From positions 2,731 to 66,730 of the forward strand of contig NZ_PVZS01000016.1 in the NCBI RefSeq assembly GCF_003004785.1: a stretch of 64,000 bases of DNA. The letters are read 5' to 3'. This DNA comes from Alsobacter soli. GTDB taxonomy: Bacteria > Pseudomonadota > Alphaproteobacteria > Rhizobiales > Beijerinckiaceae. Below are positions 35,600 through 43,723 of the stretch, piece by piece. The notes beneath the pieces are model-generated. The model was not told the origin of the DNA. It did not search any database and saw only the letters and a list, made by a program, of their open reading frames with translations. Position 1 is the first letter of the stretch. The number at the start of each line of letters is the position of its first letter. A program made the position numbers and the translations under genes.

Positions 35600-35992
35600 C
35601 TACTCCTCGAAGCGGCTCGTAGCGTCGCGATTCCGCTCATACCGCCTCGCGAGCGGAAACGGCGGCAGCCAGGCCTCGCGGCGGATGACCCAGTTTTCGT
35701 AGGTCGGCCTCAGCTGGTCGGGGGCGTCCAGGGATCCGAGGTTCACCTCGACCTCGTCCCCGGTCCGCGCAAAGACCGAGGAGCCGCAGCGAGGGCAAAA
35801 ATAGCGCCCGGCGTAGTCACGCGTTTCGCCTTCAACGCTCACCGCCTCTTCGGGGAAGATCGCGGACGCTTGAAACAAGGCCCCGTGGTGCTTGCGGCAG
35901 TCGAGGCAGTGGCAAAGGCCCACCCGGTAGGGGCGTCCAGACGCCACGAAGCGAACGTCGCCACACAGGCACCCGCCCGTGAATCGATCCAT
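35600..35992 (-). CDS. GFA (glutathione-dependent formaldehyde-activating-like/CENP-V) family zinc protein
   Basis: This 130-residue protein has the three cysteine pairs of the GFA fold: GGCLCGDV, CHCLDCRK and FCPRCGSS. They bind two zinc ions. Most members are not proven formaldehyde enzymes, and their role is often unknown. It is convergent with the dipeptidase gene and on the same strand as ubiX-ubiD, but 88 bases downstream of ubiX. Confidence 0.9.
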   Translation of the reverse strand: MDRFTGGCLCGDVRFVASGRPYRVGLCHCLDCRKHHGALFQASAIFPEEAVSVEGETRDYAGRYFCPRCGSSVFARTGDEVEVNLGSLDAPDQLRPTYENWVIRREAWLPPFPLARRYERNRDATSRFEE

Positions 35993-36079
35993 GCTGGGTC
36001 TCCTCTGACTCTCCCCAGCAGAGCAGGCCCCGACTTGGCCGATGCGTCAACGCCGGTCCAGCGGGCCCAGGCCCGGGCT

Positions 36080-36703
36080 TCAGGTGCGAGTTTCGAGCCG
36101 AAATTGGCGATCTCGTCCGGGCGCGTCTTCGGCGTCGCCCCACGCTGTCGCCGTGGGCGGCCCCAGCCGCAGCAGGTCAATCGCCCGCGCGGCGATCTGG
36201 TCGATGATGTCGGCCACGGTGGCCGGCAGCAGGTAGAAGCTCGGCGCGGGAGGAGCCACGATGGCGCCCATCTCGGTCACCGCCGCCATGGATCGCAGGT
36301 GTCCGAGATGCAGCGGGCTCTCCCGCGCGATGAGCACGAGCCGGCGACGCTCCTTCAGGTGCACGTCGGCCGCGCGCACGAGCAGGTTGTCGGAAAGCCC
36401 GGTGGCGATGGCCGACAGCGTGCGCATCGAGCACGGGGCCACGATCATCCCGCCGGTCGGGAAGGATCCGCTGGCGATGGAGGCGCCCACGTCCTCGATC
36501 GGGTGGACGCGATGCGCCAGCCGCCCGAGCCGCTGGAGCGCGTCCGCCCCCACCTCGTGCTCGAGGGTCCGGTGAGCGGCGCGCGATACGGTCAGGTGGA
36601 CCGCGACATGCGGCAGGGCGGCGAGGCGCTCCACCACGCGCACGCCGATGCCGGCGCCCGAAGCCCCTGAAATGCCGACGACCACGCGGACAGGCTCGCT
36701 CAC
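36080..36703 (-). CDS. ubiX: UbiX-family flavin prenyltransferase
   Basis: This 207-residue enzyme prenylates FMN to make the prFMN cofactor needed by UbiD. The N-terminal VVVGISGASGAGIGVRV nucleotide motif, the APCSMRTLSAIATGLSDNL segment and the RESPLHLGHLRSM motif are typical of UbiX. The start GTG (36703) overlaps the ubiD stop as GTGA, so the enzyme is made together with its partner. The C-terminus, after about residue 190, is extended and not conserved. Confidence 0.93.
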   Translation of the reverse strand: MSEPVRVVVGISGASGAGIGVRVVERLAALPHVAVHLTVSRAAHRTLEHEVGADALQRLGRLAHRVHPIEDVGASIASGSFPTGGMIVAPCSMRTLSAIATGLSDNLLVRAADVHLKERRRLVLIARESPLHLGHLRSMAAVTEMGAIVAPPAPSFYLLPATVADIIDQIAARAIDLLRLGPPTATAWGDAEDAPGRDRQFRLETRT

Positions 36704-38235
36704 TGAACTGCTCCCGCCATCCGCGCCGGCCCGAGCCCGAGGTCGTCCCACAGGGCGTCCACCCGGGCGCTCACCTCCGGCGCCATGGCGAGGACCTTGC
36801 CCCACGGGCGGTTGGTCTCCGGTCCGATCTTGGTCGTGGCGTCGAGGCCGAGCTTGCCGCCGAGGCCCGGCTCGGCCGAGGCGAAGTCGAGCGCGTCGAT
36901 GGGCGTCTCCGGGATCACTACGAGGTCGCGCGGCGCGTCGAACCGCGTCGAGAGGGCCCAGACGACGTCCTCCCAGTTGCGGACATTGATGTCGGGATCC
37001 ACCGCGACGATCAGCTTGGCGTAGGTGAACTGCGGCAGCAGCGACCAGAGCCCGAGCATCACGCGGCGAGCCTGCCCCGGGTAGCCCTTGTCGATCGCCA
37101 CGACGATCGCCCGGTACGAGCAGGCCTCCGGCGGGAGCCACAGGTCCCTGATCTCTGGGAACTGCCGCTTGGCGAGCGGGATGAACAGCTCGGTCAACGC
37201 CTCGCCAAGCCGCGATGGCTCGTCCGGCGGCCGGCCCGTGTAGGTGGAGAGGTACAACGGGGAGCGACGGGAGGTGATCGCCGACACGGTCATCACCGGG
37301 TAGCGCTCCACGGCGTTGTAGTAGCCGGTGTGGTCCCCATAGGGCCCCTCCTCCGCCGTTTCGGTGGACGACACCGTGCCCTCGATCACGATTTCCGCGT
37401 CCGCGGGCACGAGGCATGGCGTGGTCAGCGCCTTGGCGACCCGGGTGCCCCGGCGCCGCAGCAGACCCGCGAAGGCCAGCTCGCTCATGTTTTCCGGCAG
37501 GGGCAGCACGGCGGACAGGATGGTGGCCGGGTCGGCTCCGATCGCGACAGTGATCGGCATGTCGAGCCGCCGGCTCGCCCACATCCTGTGGTGGCGCGCG
37601 CCTCCTCGGTGGGCGAGCCAGCGCGCGATCAGGCGCCGCGGACCGAGCACCTGCATGCGGTAAACGCCTACGTTGATGTCGCTCGGGTCGTCCGGCGCAT
37701 GCGTGATCACCAGGGGCCAGGTGACCAGCGGCGCCGGCTCCCCCGGCCAGCACCACTGCACCGGGAGCGCCGTCACGTCGGCGTCGTCGCCGAGCGAGAC
37801 CTTCTCCTGAACGGGCGCGCTGCCGCCTCGCCGGAGGCGCATGTTGAGCGCGGCGCGCAGCATGGGCAACCTCTCCAGGGCGTCCCGCAGGCCGGATGGG
37901 GCCGTGGGATGGCGCAAATCCGCGAGCGCCGCGCCCACTTCGCCCAGCCTGTCCGGCTCGACGCCGAGGCCCCAGGCGATCCGCTCCACCGTCCCGAACA
38001 GGTTGACCAGGACCGGCGTGGCGCTGACCCGGCCCGCGGCGTCGACCGGCTGCTCGAACAGGAGCGCCGGCCCGTTCTCGGCCAGCACGCGCCGGTGCAC
38101 CTCCGTGATGTCATGGACCAGGGACATGGGTCGGAGGATGCGCCTGAGCCGGCCGCGCCGCTCGAGTTCGTCGGTGAAGCCCCGCAGGTCGGAACTGGAC
38201 GGGAAGGTGCGTTGGTAGAACCGCTGGCGCAGCAT
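36700..38235 (-). CDS. ubiD: UbiD-family prFMN-dependent decarboxylase
   Basis: This 511-residue decarboxylase probably removes the carboxyl group of 4-hydroxy-3-polyprenylbenzoate in ubiquinone synthesis. The active-site region EGPYGDHTGYYN is diagnostic, preceded by VIEGTVSSTE with the catalytic Glu pair. SDINVGVYRMQVLG and an Arg-rich motif RWLAHRGGARHH bind prFMN. The start at 38235 (MLRQRFYQ) fits the family. It is divergent from ubiTUV, which supports a ubiquinone role over other UbiD relatives acting on aromatic acids. Confidence 0.9.
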   Translation of the reverse strand: MLRQRFYQRTFPSSSDLRGFTDELERRGRLRRILRPMSLVHDITEVHRRVLAENGPALLFEQPVDAAGRVSATPVLVNLFGTVERIAWGLGVEPDRLGEVGAALADLRHPTAPSGLRDALERLPMLRAALNMRLRRGGSAPVQEKVSLGDDADVTALPVQWCWPGEPAPLVTWPLVITHAPDDPSDINVGVYRMQVLGPRRLIARWLAHRGGARHHRMWASRRLDMPITVAIGADPATILSAVLPLPENMSELAFAGLLRRRGTRVAKALTTPCLVPADAEIVIEGTVSSTETAEEGPYGDHTGYYNAVERYPVMTVSAITSRRSPLYLSTYTGRPPDEPSRLGEALTELFIPLAKRQFPEIRDLWLPPEACSYRAIVVAIDKGYPGQARRVMLGLWSLLPQFTYAKLIVAVDPDINVRNWEDVVWALSTRFDAPRDLVVIPETPIDALDFASAEPGLGGKLGLDATTKIGPETNRPWGKVLAMAPEVSARVDALWDDLGLGPARMAGAVQ

Positions 38236-38268
38236 GTCCTCGCTTCTCCCGGCGGAGCGTGCGAGTCT

Positions 38269-38282
38269 TTGTTCCGGCGCAA
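38269..38282. promoter_or_regulatory. FNR/DNR-type site between ubiD and ubiT
   Basis: TTGTTCCGGCGCAA has TTG-N8-CAA spacing, as in FNR, Anr or DNR boxes. Its centre is about 41.5 bases before a plausible start of transcription near 38317. A TAGGAT element at 38304-38309 could be the -10. This is the class II activator position for the ubiTUV operon. The inner bases are degenerate. Confidence 0.45.
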
Positions 38283-38336
38283 ACACGGCCGCGGAGGCCT
38301 GCGTAGGATCTGGCCGCCCTGCGAGGACCCGCACCG

Positions 38337-38837
38337 TTGAAGCAGCTTCCGTCCCTGGCCAGCCTGGCGCTGGCCCCTGCCCCCTTGCCGCTGATCGCGG
38401 CCGCCGCCCGCTTCGCCTTCAACGGCGTCATGCGCCGCCATCCCGAATTGGCCGACCGCCTCGGCGACCACCGGGCGAAAACCTTCGGCTTCGATCCCGT
38501 TGACCTGCCCTTCGCCTTCGTGATCCGGCCGGAGGCGGGCGCCATTGAGGCGGTCCGACGCCTGCCTGCGGCCCTGGACGCGGCGGCGTCGGGGCCCTTC
38601 TTCGCGCTGCTCGCCCTGCTGGAAGGCCGCGTCGACGGCGACGCCCTGTTCTTCTCGCGCGAGATCGAGGTCTCCGGCGACATGGAGGCCATCCTGGCCC
38701 TGCGCAACGCCCTGGACGACTGCGGCATCGACTTGCCGACGGAGCTGGCCGCCTCCTCCGGCCCACTTGGTCCATTGATGAAAGCAGCGTGTGAGCGCGT
38801 ACGCGCACGCGTGCTGGAGCGCGGCGCATGGAACTGA
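38337..38837 (+). CDS. ubiT: UbiT-like SCP2-domain lipid carrier, TTG start
   Basis: This 166-residue protein has an SCP2 sterol-carrier fold (residues about 40-150), like UbiT (YhbT), which binds isoprenoid quinone intermediates for O2-independent ubiquinone synthesis. The start is TTG at 38337, with GAGGA nine bases upstream; no ATG precedes it. The end overlaps ubiU by ten bases. Family and order (T, U, V) support the assignment. Confidence 0.88.
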   Translation: MKQLPSLASLALAPAPLPLIAAAARFAFNGVMRRHPELADRLGDHRAKTFGFDPVDLPFAFVIRPEAGAIEAVRRLPAALDAAASGPFFALLALLEGRVDGDALFFSREIEVSGDMEAILALRNALDDCGIDLPTELAASSGPLGPLMKAACERVRARVLERGAWN

Positions 38838-39805
38838 TCTGCCCGGCCGGCAACTCGGCCGCCTTTCGCGAGGCCGTGGACGCCGGCGCGGACGCGGTCT
38901 ACTGCGGCTTCCGCAACGAGACTAACGCGCGCAACTTCCCGGGGCTGAACTTCACCCGGGACGAGTTCGAAGCCGCTGTCGCCTACGCCCGCAGCCGCGG
39001 CGTCATGACTTTCGTGGCGATCAACACATTTATGCGGGCCGGGGCCGAAGCGCTGTGGTTCCAGGCCGTGGACGACGCCGTGGCCGTAGGCGCGGACGCG
39101 GTGATCCTGGCCGACATGGGCCTGATGGCCTACACGGCGGACCGGCATCCCGAGCAGCGCATCCACGTCTCCGTCCAGGCCGCCGCGTCCAACCCCGAGG
39201 CGGTCGGCTTCCTGGCGGACGCCTTCCAGGCGAAGCGGGTGGTGCTGCCCCGCGTCCTGTCCCTCCCGGAGGTCGCCAAGCTCACGGCGTCAGTTCCAGT
39301 CGAGACCGAGGTCTTCGTGTTCGGCGGCATGTGCGTCATGGCGGAGGGACGCTGCTCCCTGTCGAGCTACGCGACCGGGCTCTCGCCCAACATGAATGGA
39401 GTGTGCTCCCCCGCGAGCCACGTCCGCTACGCCAAGGACGGCGCCGCCATGGTGTCCGAGCTCGGCGGCTTCGCCATCGACCGCTTTGAACCCGGCGAGC
39501 CGGCCGGTTATCCCACCCTGTGCAAGGGCCGCTTCCGGGCAGGCGGCGAGCAGGGCCACCTGTTCGAGGACCCGATCAGCCTGGACGCGCTCGATCACCT
39601 CGACGCGCTCCGCGAAGCCGGCGTCAGCGCGCTCAAGATCGAGGGCCGCCAGCGCGGCAAGGCCTATGTGGCCGAGGTGGTGTCCACCATCCGGCGCGCG
39701 CTGGACGCGCCGCCTTCCGCCCGCCGGGCCATCGTGGCGCGTCTGCGGTCCGTCAGCGAAGGCCAGCGCACCACCTCGGGCGCCTACGAGAAGCGGTGGC
39801 GCTGA
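38828..39805 (+). CDS. ubiU: UbiU, U32-family O2-independent ubiquinone hydroxylation protein
   Basis: This 325-residue U32-family protein forms a complex with UbiV that hydroxylates ubiquinone precursors without oxygen. Four cysteines for a [4Fe-4S] cluster are in the expected spacing: Cys169 (GGMCV), Cys176 (GRCSL), Cys193 (GVCSP) and Cys232 (TLCKGRF). The start is at 38828, inside the end of ubiT. The stop overlaps the ubiV start by one base (TGATG). It is not a protease despite the family name. Confidence 0.93.
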   Translation: MELICPAGNSAAFREAVDAGADAVYCGFRNETNARNFPGLNFTRDEFEAAVAYARSRGVMTFVAINTFMRAGAEALWFQAVDDAVAVGADAVILADMGLMAYTADRHPEQRIHVSVQAAASNPEAVGFLADAFQAKRVVLPRVLSLPEVAKLTASVPVETEVFVFGGMCVMAEGRCSLSSYATGLSPNMNGVCSPASHVRYAKDGAAMVSELGGFAIDRFEPGEPAGYPTLCKGRFRAGGEQGHLFEDPISLDALDHLDALREAGVSALKIEGRQRGKAYVAEVVSTIRRALDAPPSARRAIVARLRSVSEGQRTTSGAYEKRWR

Positions 39806-40743
39806 TGACGAGCAACTGTGAGAAGCCGGTCCTCGCCCTGGGGCCCATGCTGTTCCATTGGCAGGGCGCCGACTGGCGGGATTTCTACTTCCGGCTGGCG
39901 GACGAGGCGCCGGTGGACGAGGTCTACCTCGGCGAGACCGTCTGCTCCAAGCGGCAGCCCTTCATAGAGCCGCACATCGCCGAGGTGGCAGAGCGGCTGC
40001 AGGGCTCCGGCAAGCGGGTGATCCTGTCGTCCCTGACCCTCGTCACCCTGGAGCGCGAGCGCCGCTCCGTGCGCGAACTGGCCGCGCAGGACGACCTGCT
40101 GGTGGAGGCGAACGACCTCTCGGCCCTCCAGGCCCTCGCCGGGCGCCCGCACGCCGTCGGGCCGATGATCAACGTCTACAACGGGCCCACCGCCGCTCTG
40201 CTGGCCCGCCAGGGCGCGACGGTCATTTGTCTGCCTCCCGAGCTGCCGGCCTCCTCCATCGCGCAGATCGCGCGTTCGGCGCCGGGCCCCGCCTACGAGG
40301 TCCTCGCCTTCGGACGCGTGCCGCTGGCGATTTCGGCCCGCTGCGCGCACGCCCGCGCCAAGGGCCTCGCCAAGGACAATTGCCAGTTCGTGTGCAGCCA
40401 GGATCCCGACGGCCTCGCCGTCTCCACACTGAAAGGGCAGCCCTTCCTCGCCATGAACGGCGTGCAGACGGTCTCCTTCACCTGCCAGGCGCTGCTGGGC
40501 GAACTCTCCACGCTTGCGGCCGGCGGCGTCTCTCGTTTCCGGCTCTCGCCGCAGCGCTGCGACATGGCGGCGGTCGCGCGGCTGTATCGCGACGTGCTGG
40601 ATGGCGCGCTCGATCCCGCTGAAGCAAGCGATCGCCTGCGCGCCCTCGCGCCGGACCTGCCGCTCTCGAACGGCTTCCTGCACGGGGCCCCTGGCGCCCA
40701 ATGGATCGCCGATGGGCGCCGCCGGCTCGCGGCCCACGAGTGA
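39805..40743 (+). CDS. ubiV: UbiV, partner of UbiU
   Basis: This 312-residue U32-family partner carries a second [4Fe-4S] cluster. The candidate ligands are Cys47 (ETVCSKR), Cys180 (SARCAHA), Cys193 and Cys197 (CQFVC), again the UbiV pattern. It completes the anaerobic hydroxylation complex with UbiU. The start ATG shares a base with the ubiU stop. Confidence 0.93.
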   Translation: MTSNCEKPVLALGPMLFHWQGADWRDFYFRLADEAPVDEVYLGETVCSKRQPFIEPHIAEVAERLQGSGKRVILSSLTLVTLERERRSVRELAAQDDLLVEANDLSALQALAGRPHAVGPMINVYNGPTAALLARQGATVICLPPELPASSIAQIARSAPGPAYEVLAFGRVPLAISARCAHARAKGLAKDNCQFVCSQDPDGLAVSTLKGQPFLAMNGVQTVSFTCQALLGELSTLAAGGVSRFRLSPQRCDMAAVARLYRDVLDGALDPAEASDRLRALAPDLPLSNGFLHGAPGAQWIADGRRRLAAHE

Positions 40744-41857
40744 TCGGGGCGCCTGCCGCCCCGAGCTCCACGTGGTCTTCTTCCGGCTGGCGAGCGCCCA
40801 CGCGGCGCTGGCCGGGCTTCTCTGGCCCGCCGCTCGCCTCGGGCTCGTCGAGACCGCCCGCGCCGCGCTGGCGCATCGGGAAGAGCTGATCTTCGGCGCC
40901 GTGCCGATGATGATCGCCGGGTTCACCCTGACGGCTGCGCGCCGCTGGACCGGCCGCCCCGTAAGGCCGGACCCGTCCGCGGCCCTGCTCGGCGCGTGGG
41001 GCGCCGGGATTCTGGCCCGGCTGTCCGACTGGCCCGGCGCTCGCGCCGCCTCGGGCGCCCTGCCCCTGCTCCTGGGAGCCGCCCTCGCGATCCATCTCCT
41101 GCGCTGCCGCCGCTGGCGCGACCTGACTCTTGCGGCTTTGGTGACCGGCATGGGCGCGGCCGCCCTCGCGCCCGCGTCGTTGCTGGACCAGGACTCCGCC
41201 TTCCGCCTCGCCTTCGCGCTCGGAGCGGCGCTGCTGATCACCCTGTCGGGGCGCATCGTCCCCGCCCTTGGGCGCCATTTCCTCGCGCTGCCCCCGTTGA
41301 TCCCGGACGCGCGATCGCGCCGGCTCGAAGCCGTTGAGACCGCCTTCGCCAGCGCCGCGCTGGCCCTGTGGGCGATTCGGCCCACCGGTGGAATGACCGC
41401 CCTCGCACTGACCGCCCTCGCGGCGCAGCGCCTCGCCGCCGTCGCGCGCTGGCGCGTCTGGCCCATGGCGCGCCACCCTCGCCTCCTGGCCATGCTCGCC
41501 GGAGCGCTCGCCCTGTCGGTGGGCTGCGCCGCGTTGGCGTGGTCCGCGGCGGGCGGCGGGCTGGCCACCGCCATCGGCGTCCACCTGCTCGCCCTTGGCG
41601 GCTACGGCCTGCTCGGGCTCGCCGTGATGGCCAGCATGGTCCACAAGCGCCGCGGCGCCGCCTTCGCTGTCGCCCCCGGCGAGGTGGCCGCCTACGCCGC
41701 CATGGCGGGCGCGCTCGGCCTCCGGCTCGCTGGGCGCGGGCTCACCTGGGGCCCGGCGGCGGCCGGCGCATGCTGGAGCGCCGCGTTCCTGCTCTTCCTC
41801 CTGTTCACACGAAAAGCGACGCGAAATCTCGGCCCTAAACCCTGCCAGGGCTGCTGA
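40712..41857 (+). CDS. nnrS: NnrS-family haem/copper membrane protein
   Basis: This protein of about 381 residues has roughly ten to twelve hydrophobic segments. The NnrS hallmark is EELIFGAVPMMIAGFTLTAARRWTGRP near the N-terminus, and a MVHKRRG motif near the C-terminal part is also typical. NnrS proteins protect against nitrosative stress and sit in denitrification loci. The start chosen is ATG 40712, which overlaps ubiV by 32 bases; a GTG at 40772 is the alternative. Coupling to ubiTUV links it to low-oxygen growth. Confidence 0.85.
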   Translation: MGAAGSRPTSDRGACRPELHVVFFRLASAHAALAGLLWPAARLGLVETARAALAHREELIFGAVPMMIAGFTLTAARRWTGRPVRPDPSAALLGAWGAGILARLSDWPGARAASGALPLLLGAALAIHLLRCRRWRDLTLAALVTGMGAAALAPASLLDQDSAFRLAFALGAALLITLSGRIVPALGRHFLALPPLIPDARSRRLEAVETAFASAALALWAIRPTGGMTALALTALAAQRLAAVARWRVWPMARHPRLLAMLAGALALSVGCAALAWSAAGGGLATAIGVHLLALGGYGLLGLAVMASMVHKRRGAAFAVAPGEVAAYAAMAGALGLRLAGRGLTWGPAAAGACWSAAFLLFLLFTRKATRNLGPKPCQGC

Positions 41858-41942
41858 TCCGCCGCTTCGCTTGTGTCGCGGAGGAAGATGGCGGACAAAT
41901 CGATTCAGGTTATCTGTTGCAATCCAGGGTCGGTCGCCGGGC

Positions 41943-42974
41943 ATGACCATCGCCGATGTGTGCAGCCCCGCCGTAACGCCCCAGGCCCAGTCGGTCCGGA
42001 CCGTCGTCTTCCTCCTCGTCGACGGCGTCTCCATGATGAGCCTGGCGAGCGGCATCGAGCCGCTGCGCTCCCTGAACCGTCTCATCGGCCGCGAGGCCTG
42101 GCGCTGGCGCCTGGCCAGCCCGGACGGGCAGCCGGTGGCCGCCTCCAACGGCATCCCGCTGCCGACCGTCCCGGCCGACGAGGCCCTCGTGGGCGCCGAC
42201 TACCTCTTCGTCTGCGGCGGCCTGCGCATCCAGTCCGTGGATGAGAAGCGCTACCTCGCCGTGCTGCGTCAGGCGGTGCGGGCCAAGGTCGCCGTGGGCT
42301 CGCTCTCGACCGGCACCTACCTGCTGGCGCGCGCCGGTCTCCTCGACGGCTATCGCTGCACCATCCACTGGGAGAATCGCCCGGCCTTCCAGGAGGCCTT
42401 CTCGAACCTGGACTGCACAGACAAGCTGTTCGAGATCGACCGCGACCGCCTCACCTGCTCGGGCGGCGTCGCCGCCATGGACCTGATGCTGCATCTCATC
42501 GCCGAGCGCCACGGCGGCGACCTGGCCCGACGAGTCGCGAACCAGTTCCACCACGAGCGAATCCGCGACGAGCGCGACAACCAGAGCGGCGGGCGCCTGG
42601 AGCGCCTCGTCAACCTGCCTCGTTCGGTGCGCACCGCCATCCAGATCATGCAGGGGGCCATCGAGGACACGCTGTCCATCGCCGCCATCGCCGAGCGCGT
42701 GGGGGTGAGCCCACGCCAGCTGGAGCGGCTGTTCCTGCGCTATTTCGAGGTCACGCCGGCGCGCTACTACCTCGCCCTTCGCGTCGATCGGGCCCGCGAG
42801 TTGCTGCTCTATTCGGACTGGCCGATCCTGGAGGTGGCCGTCGCGACCGGGTTCACCTCGACCTCCCATTTCGCCTACTGGTTCAAGCGGCTTCATGGGG
42901 TCAAGCCGTCGGCTGTCCGCGTGCGCGACGCGCGCGGGGCCCCAGCTCCGGCCCCCGAGACCATACGTCGATAA
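41943..42974 (+). CDS. GlxA/GbdR-type AraC-family regulator
   Basis: This 343-residue regulator has a DJ-1/PfpI-like sensor domain (about residues 18-190) and a C-terminal AraC double helix-turn-helix (about 235-330: LSIAAIAERVGVSPRQLERLF and TGFTSTSHFAYWFK). In P. aeruginosa the relatives GbdR and CdhR sense glycine betaine, dimethylglycine or carnitine. The neighbours (OpuC-type importer, flavoproteins and an MttB-type enzyme) fit such an inducer. The start ATG at 41943 was preferred; a longer frame from 41871 is possible. Confidence 0.9.
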   Translation: MTIADVCSPAVTPQAQSVRTVVFLLVDGVSMMSLASGIEPLRSLNRLIGREAWRWRLASPDGQPVAASNGIPLPTVPADEALVGADYLFVCGGLRIQSVDEKRYLAVLRQAVRAKVAVGSLSTGTYLLARAGLLDGYRCTIHWENRPAFQEAFSNLDCTDKLFEIDRDRLTCSGGVAAMDLMLHLIAERHGGDLARRVANQFHHERIRDERDNQSGGRLERLVNLPRSVRTAIQIMQGAIEDTLSIAAIAERVGVSPRQLERLFLRYFEVTPARYYLALRVDRARELLLYSDWPILEVAVATGFTSTSHFAYWFKRLHGVKPSAVRVRDARGAPAPAPETIRR

Positions 42975-43069
42975 GACGACGTTCCATGTCGTTTCCCCGG
43001 CCCTTACCATCTCCGGGGGCGCCTGATGCTGGGTCGGCGGCTTGAGCCCGCGAGGGTCTGGAGGGGCGG

Positions 43070-43723
43070 GTGGAGACCTTGGCCTTCATGGCGGCGAACG
43101 TACCCGTGATCGGGCACCGGATGCTCGAGCACGTGTCGCTGGTTGGCGTCTCCGTGCTTGTGGCGATCGCCACCGGCGTGCCGATCGGCATCCTGATCAC
43201 CCAGAACCAGGCCGCCGCGGACCGGGTGCTCTACGGGGCCGCGGTGATCATGACGATCCCGTCCATCGCCCTGTTTGGGGTGCTCATTCCCATCCTGTCG
43301 CTCATCGGGCAAGGCATCGGCTACCTCCCCGCCGTCATCGCCCTGATCCTCTACGCCCAGCTCCCGATCATCCGGAACACCTACACGGCGATCATGAACG
43401 TCGATCCGGCGTTGCGCGAAGCGGCGCGCGGCATGGGCATGACGACGCTCCAGCGCCTGCGCCGGGTGGAGTTGCCGCTCGCCCTGCCGGTTATCATCAA
43501 CGGCGTCCGAAACGCCGTGGTGCTCAACATCGCGATCGGGGCCATCGCCACCTACATCGGCGCCGGCGGGCTCGGCACCTTCATCTCGCGCGGCATCTCC
43601 CAGACGGATATCCGCCAGCTTCTCACGGGCGCCATCACGGTCAGCCTGCTCGCCATCATGGCCGACATGGCGCTGGTCGGTCTGCAGCGGGCCATCACCT
43701 CCCCGGGGCTGCGGCTGCGATGA
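43070..43723 (+). CDS. OpuC-type ABC permease (glycine betaine/choline/carnitine), GTG start
   Basis: This 217-residue permease has five or six hydrophobic segments and the sequence GYLPAVIALILYAQLPIIRNT, typical of OpuCB/YehW-type osmolyte permeases. The EAA loop is ALREAARGMGMTTLQRLRRVELP. The GTG start follows a GAGGGG ribosome site. Its stop overlaps the ATPase start as ATGA. The second permease is encoded after the ATPase. Confidence 0.92.
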   Translation: METLAFMAANVPVIGHRMLEHVSLVGVSVLVAIATGVPIGILITQNQAAADRVLYGAAVIMTIPSIALFGVLIPILSLIGQGIGYLPAVIALILYAQLPIIRNTYTAIMNVDPALREAARGMGMTTLQRLRRVELPLALPVIINGVRNAVVLNIAIGAIATYIGAGGLGTFISRGISQTDIRQLLTGAITVSLLAIMADMALVGLQRAITSPGLRLR

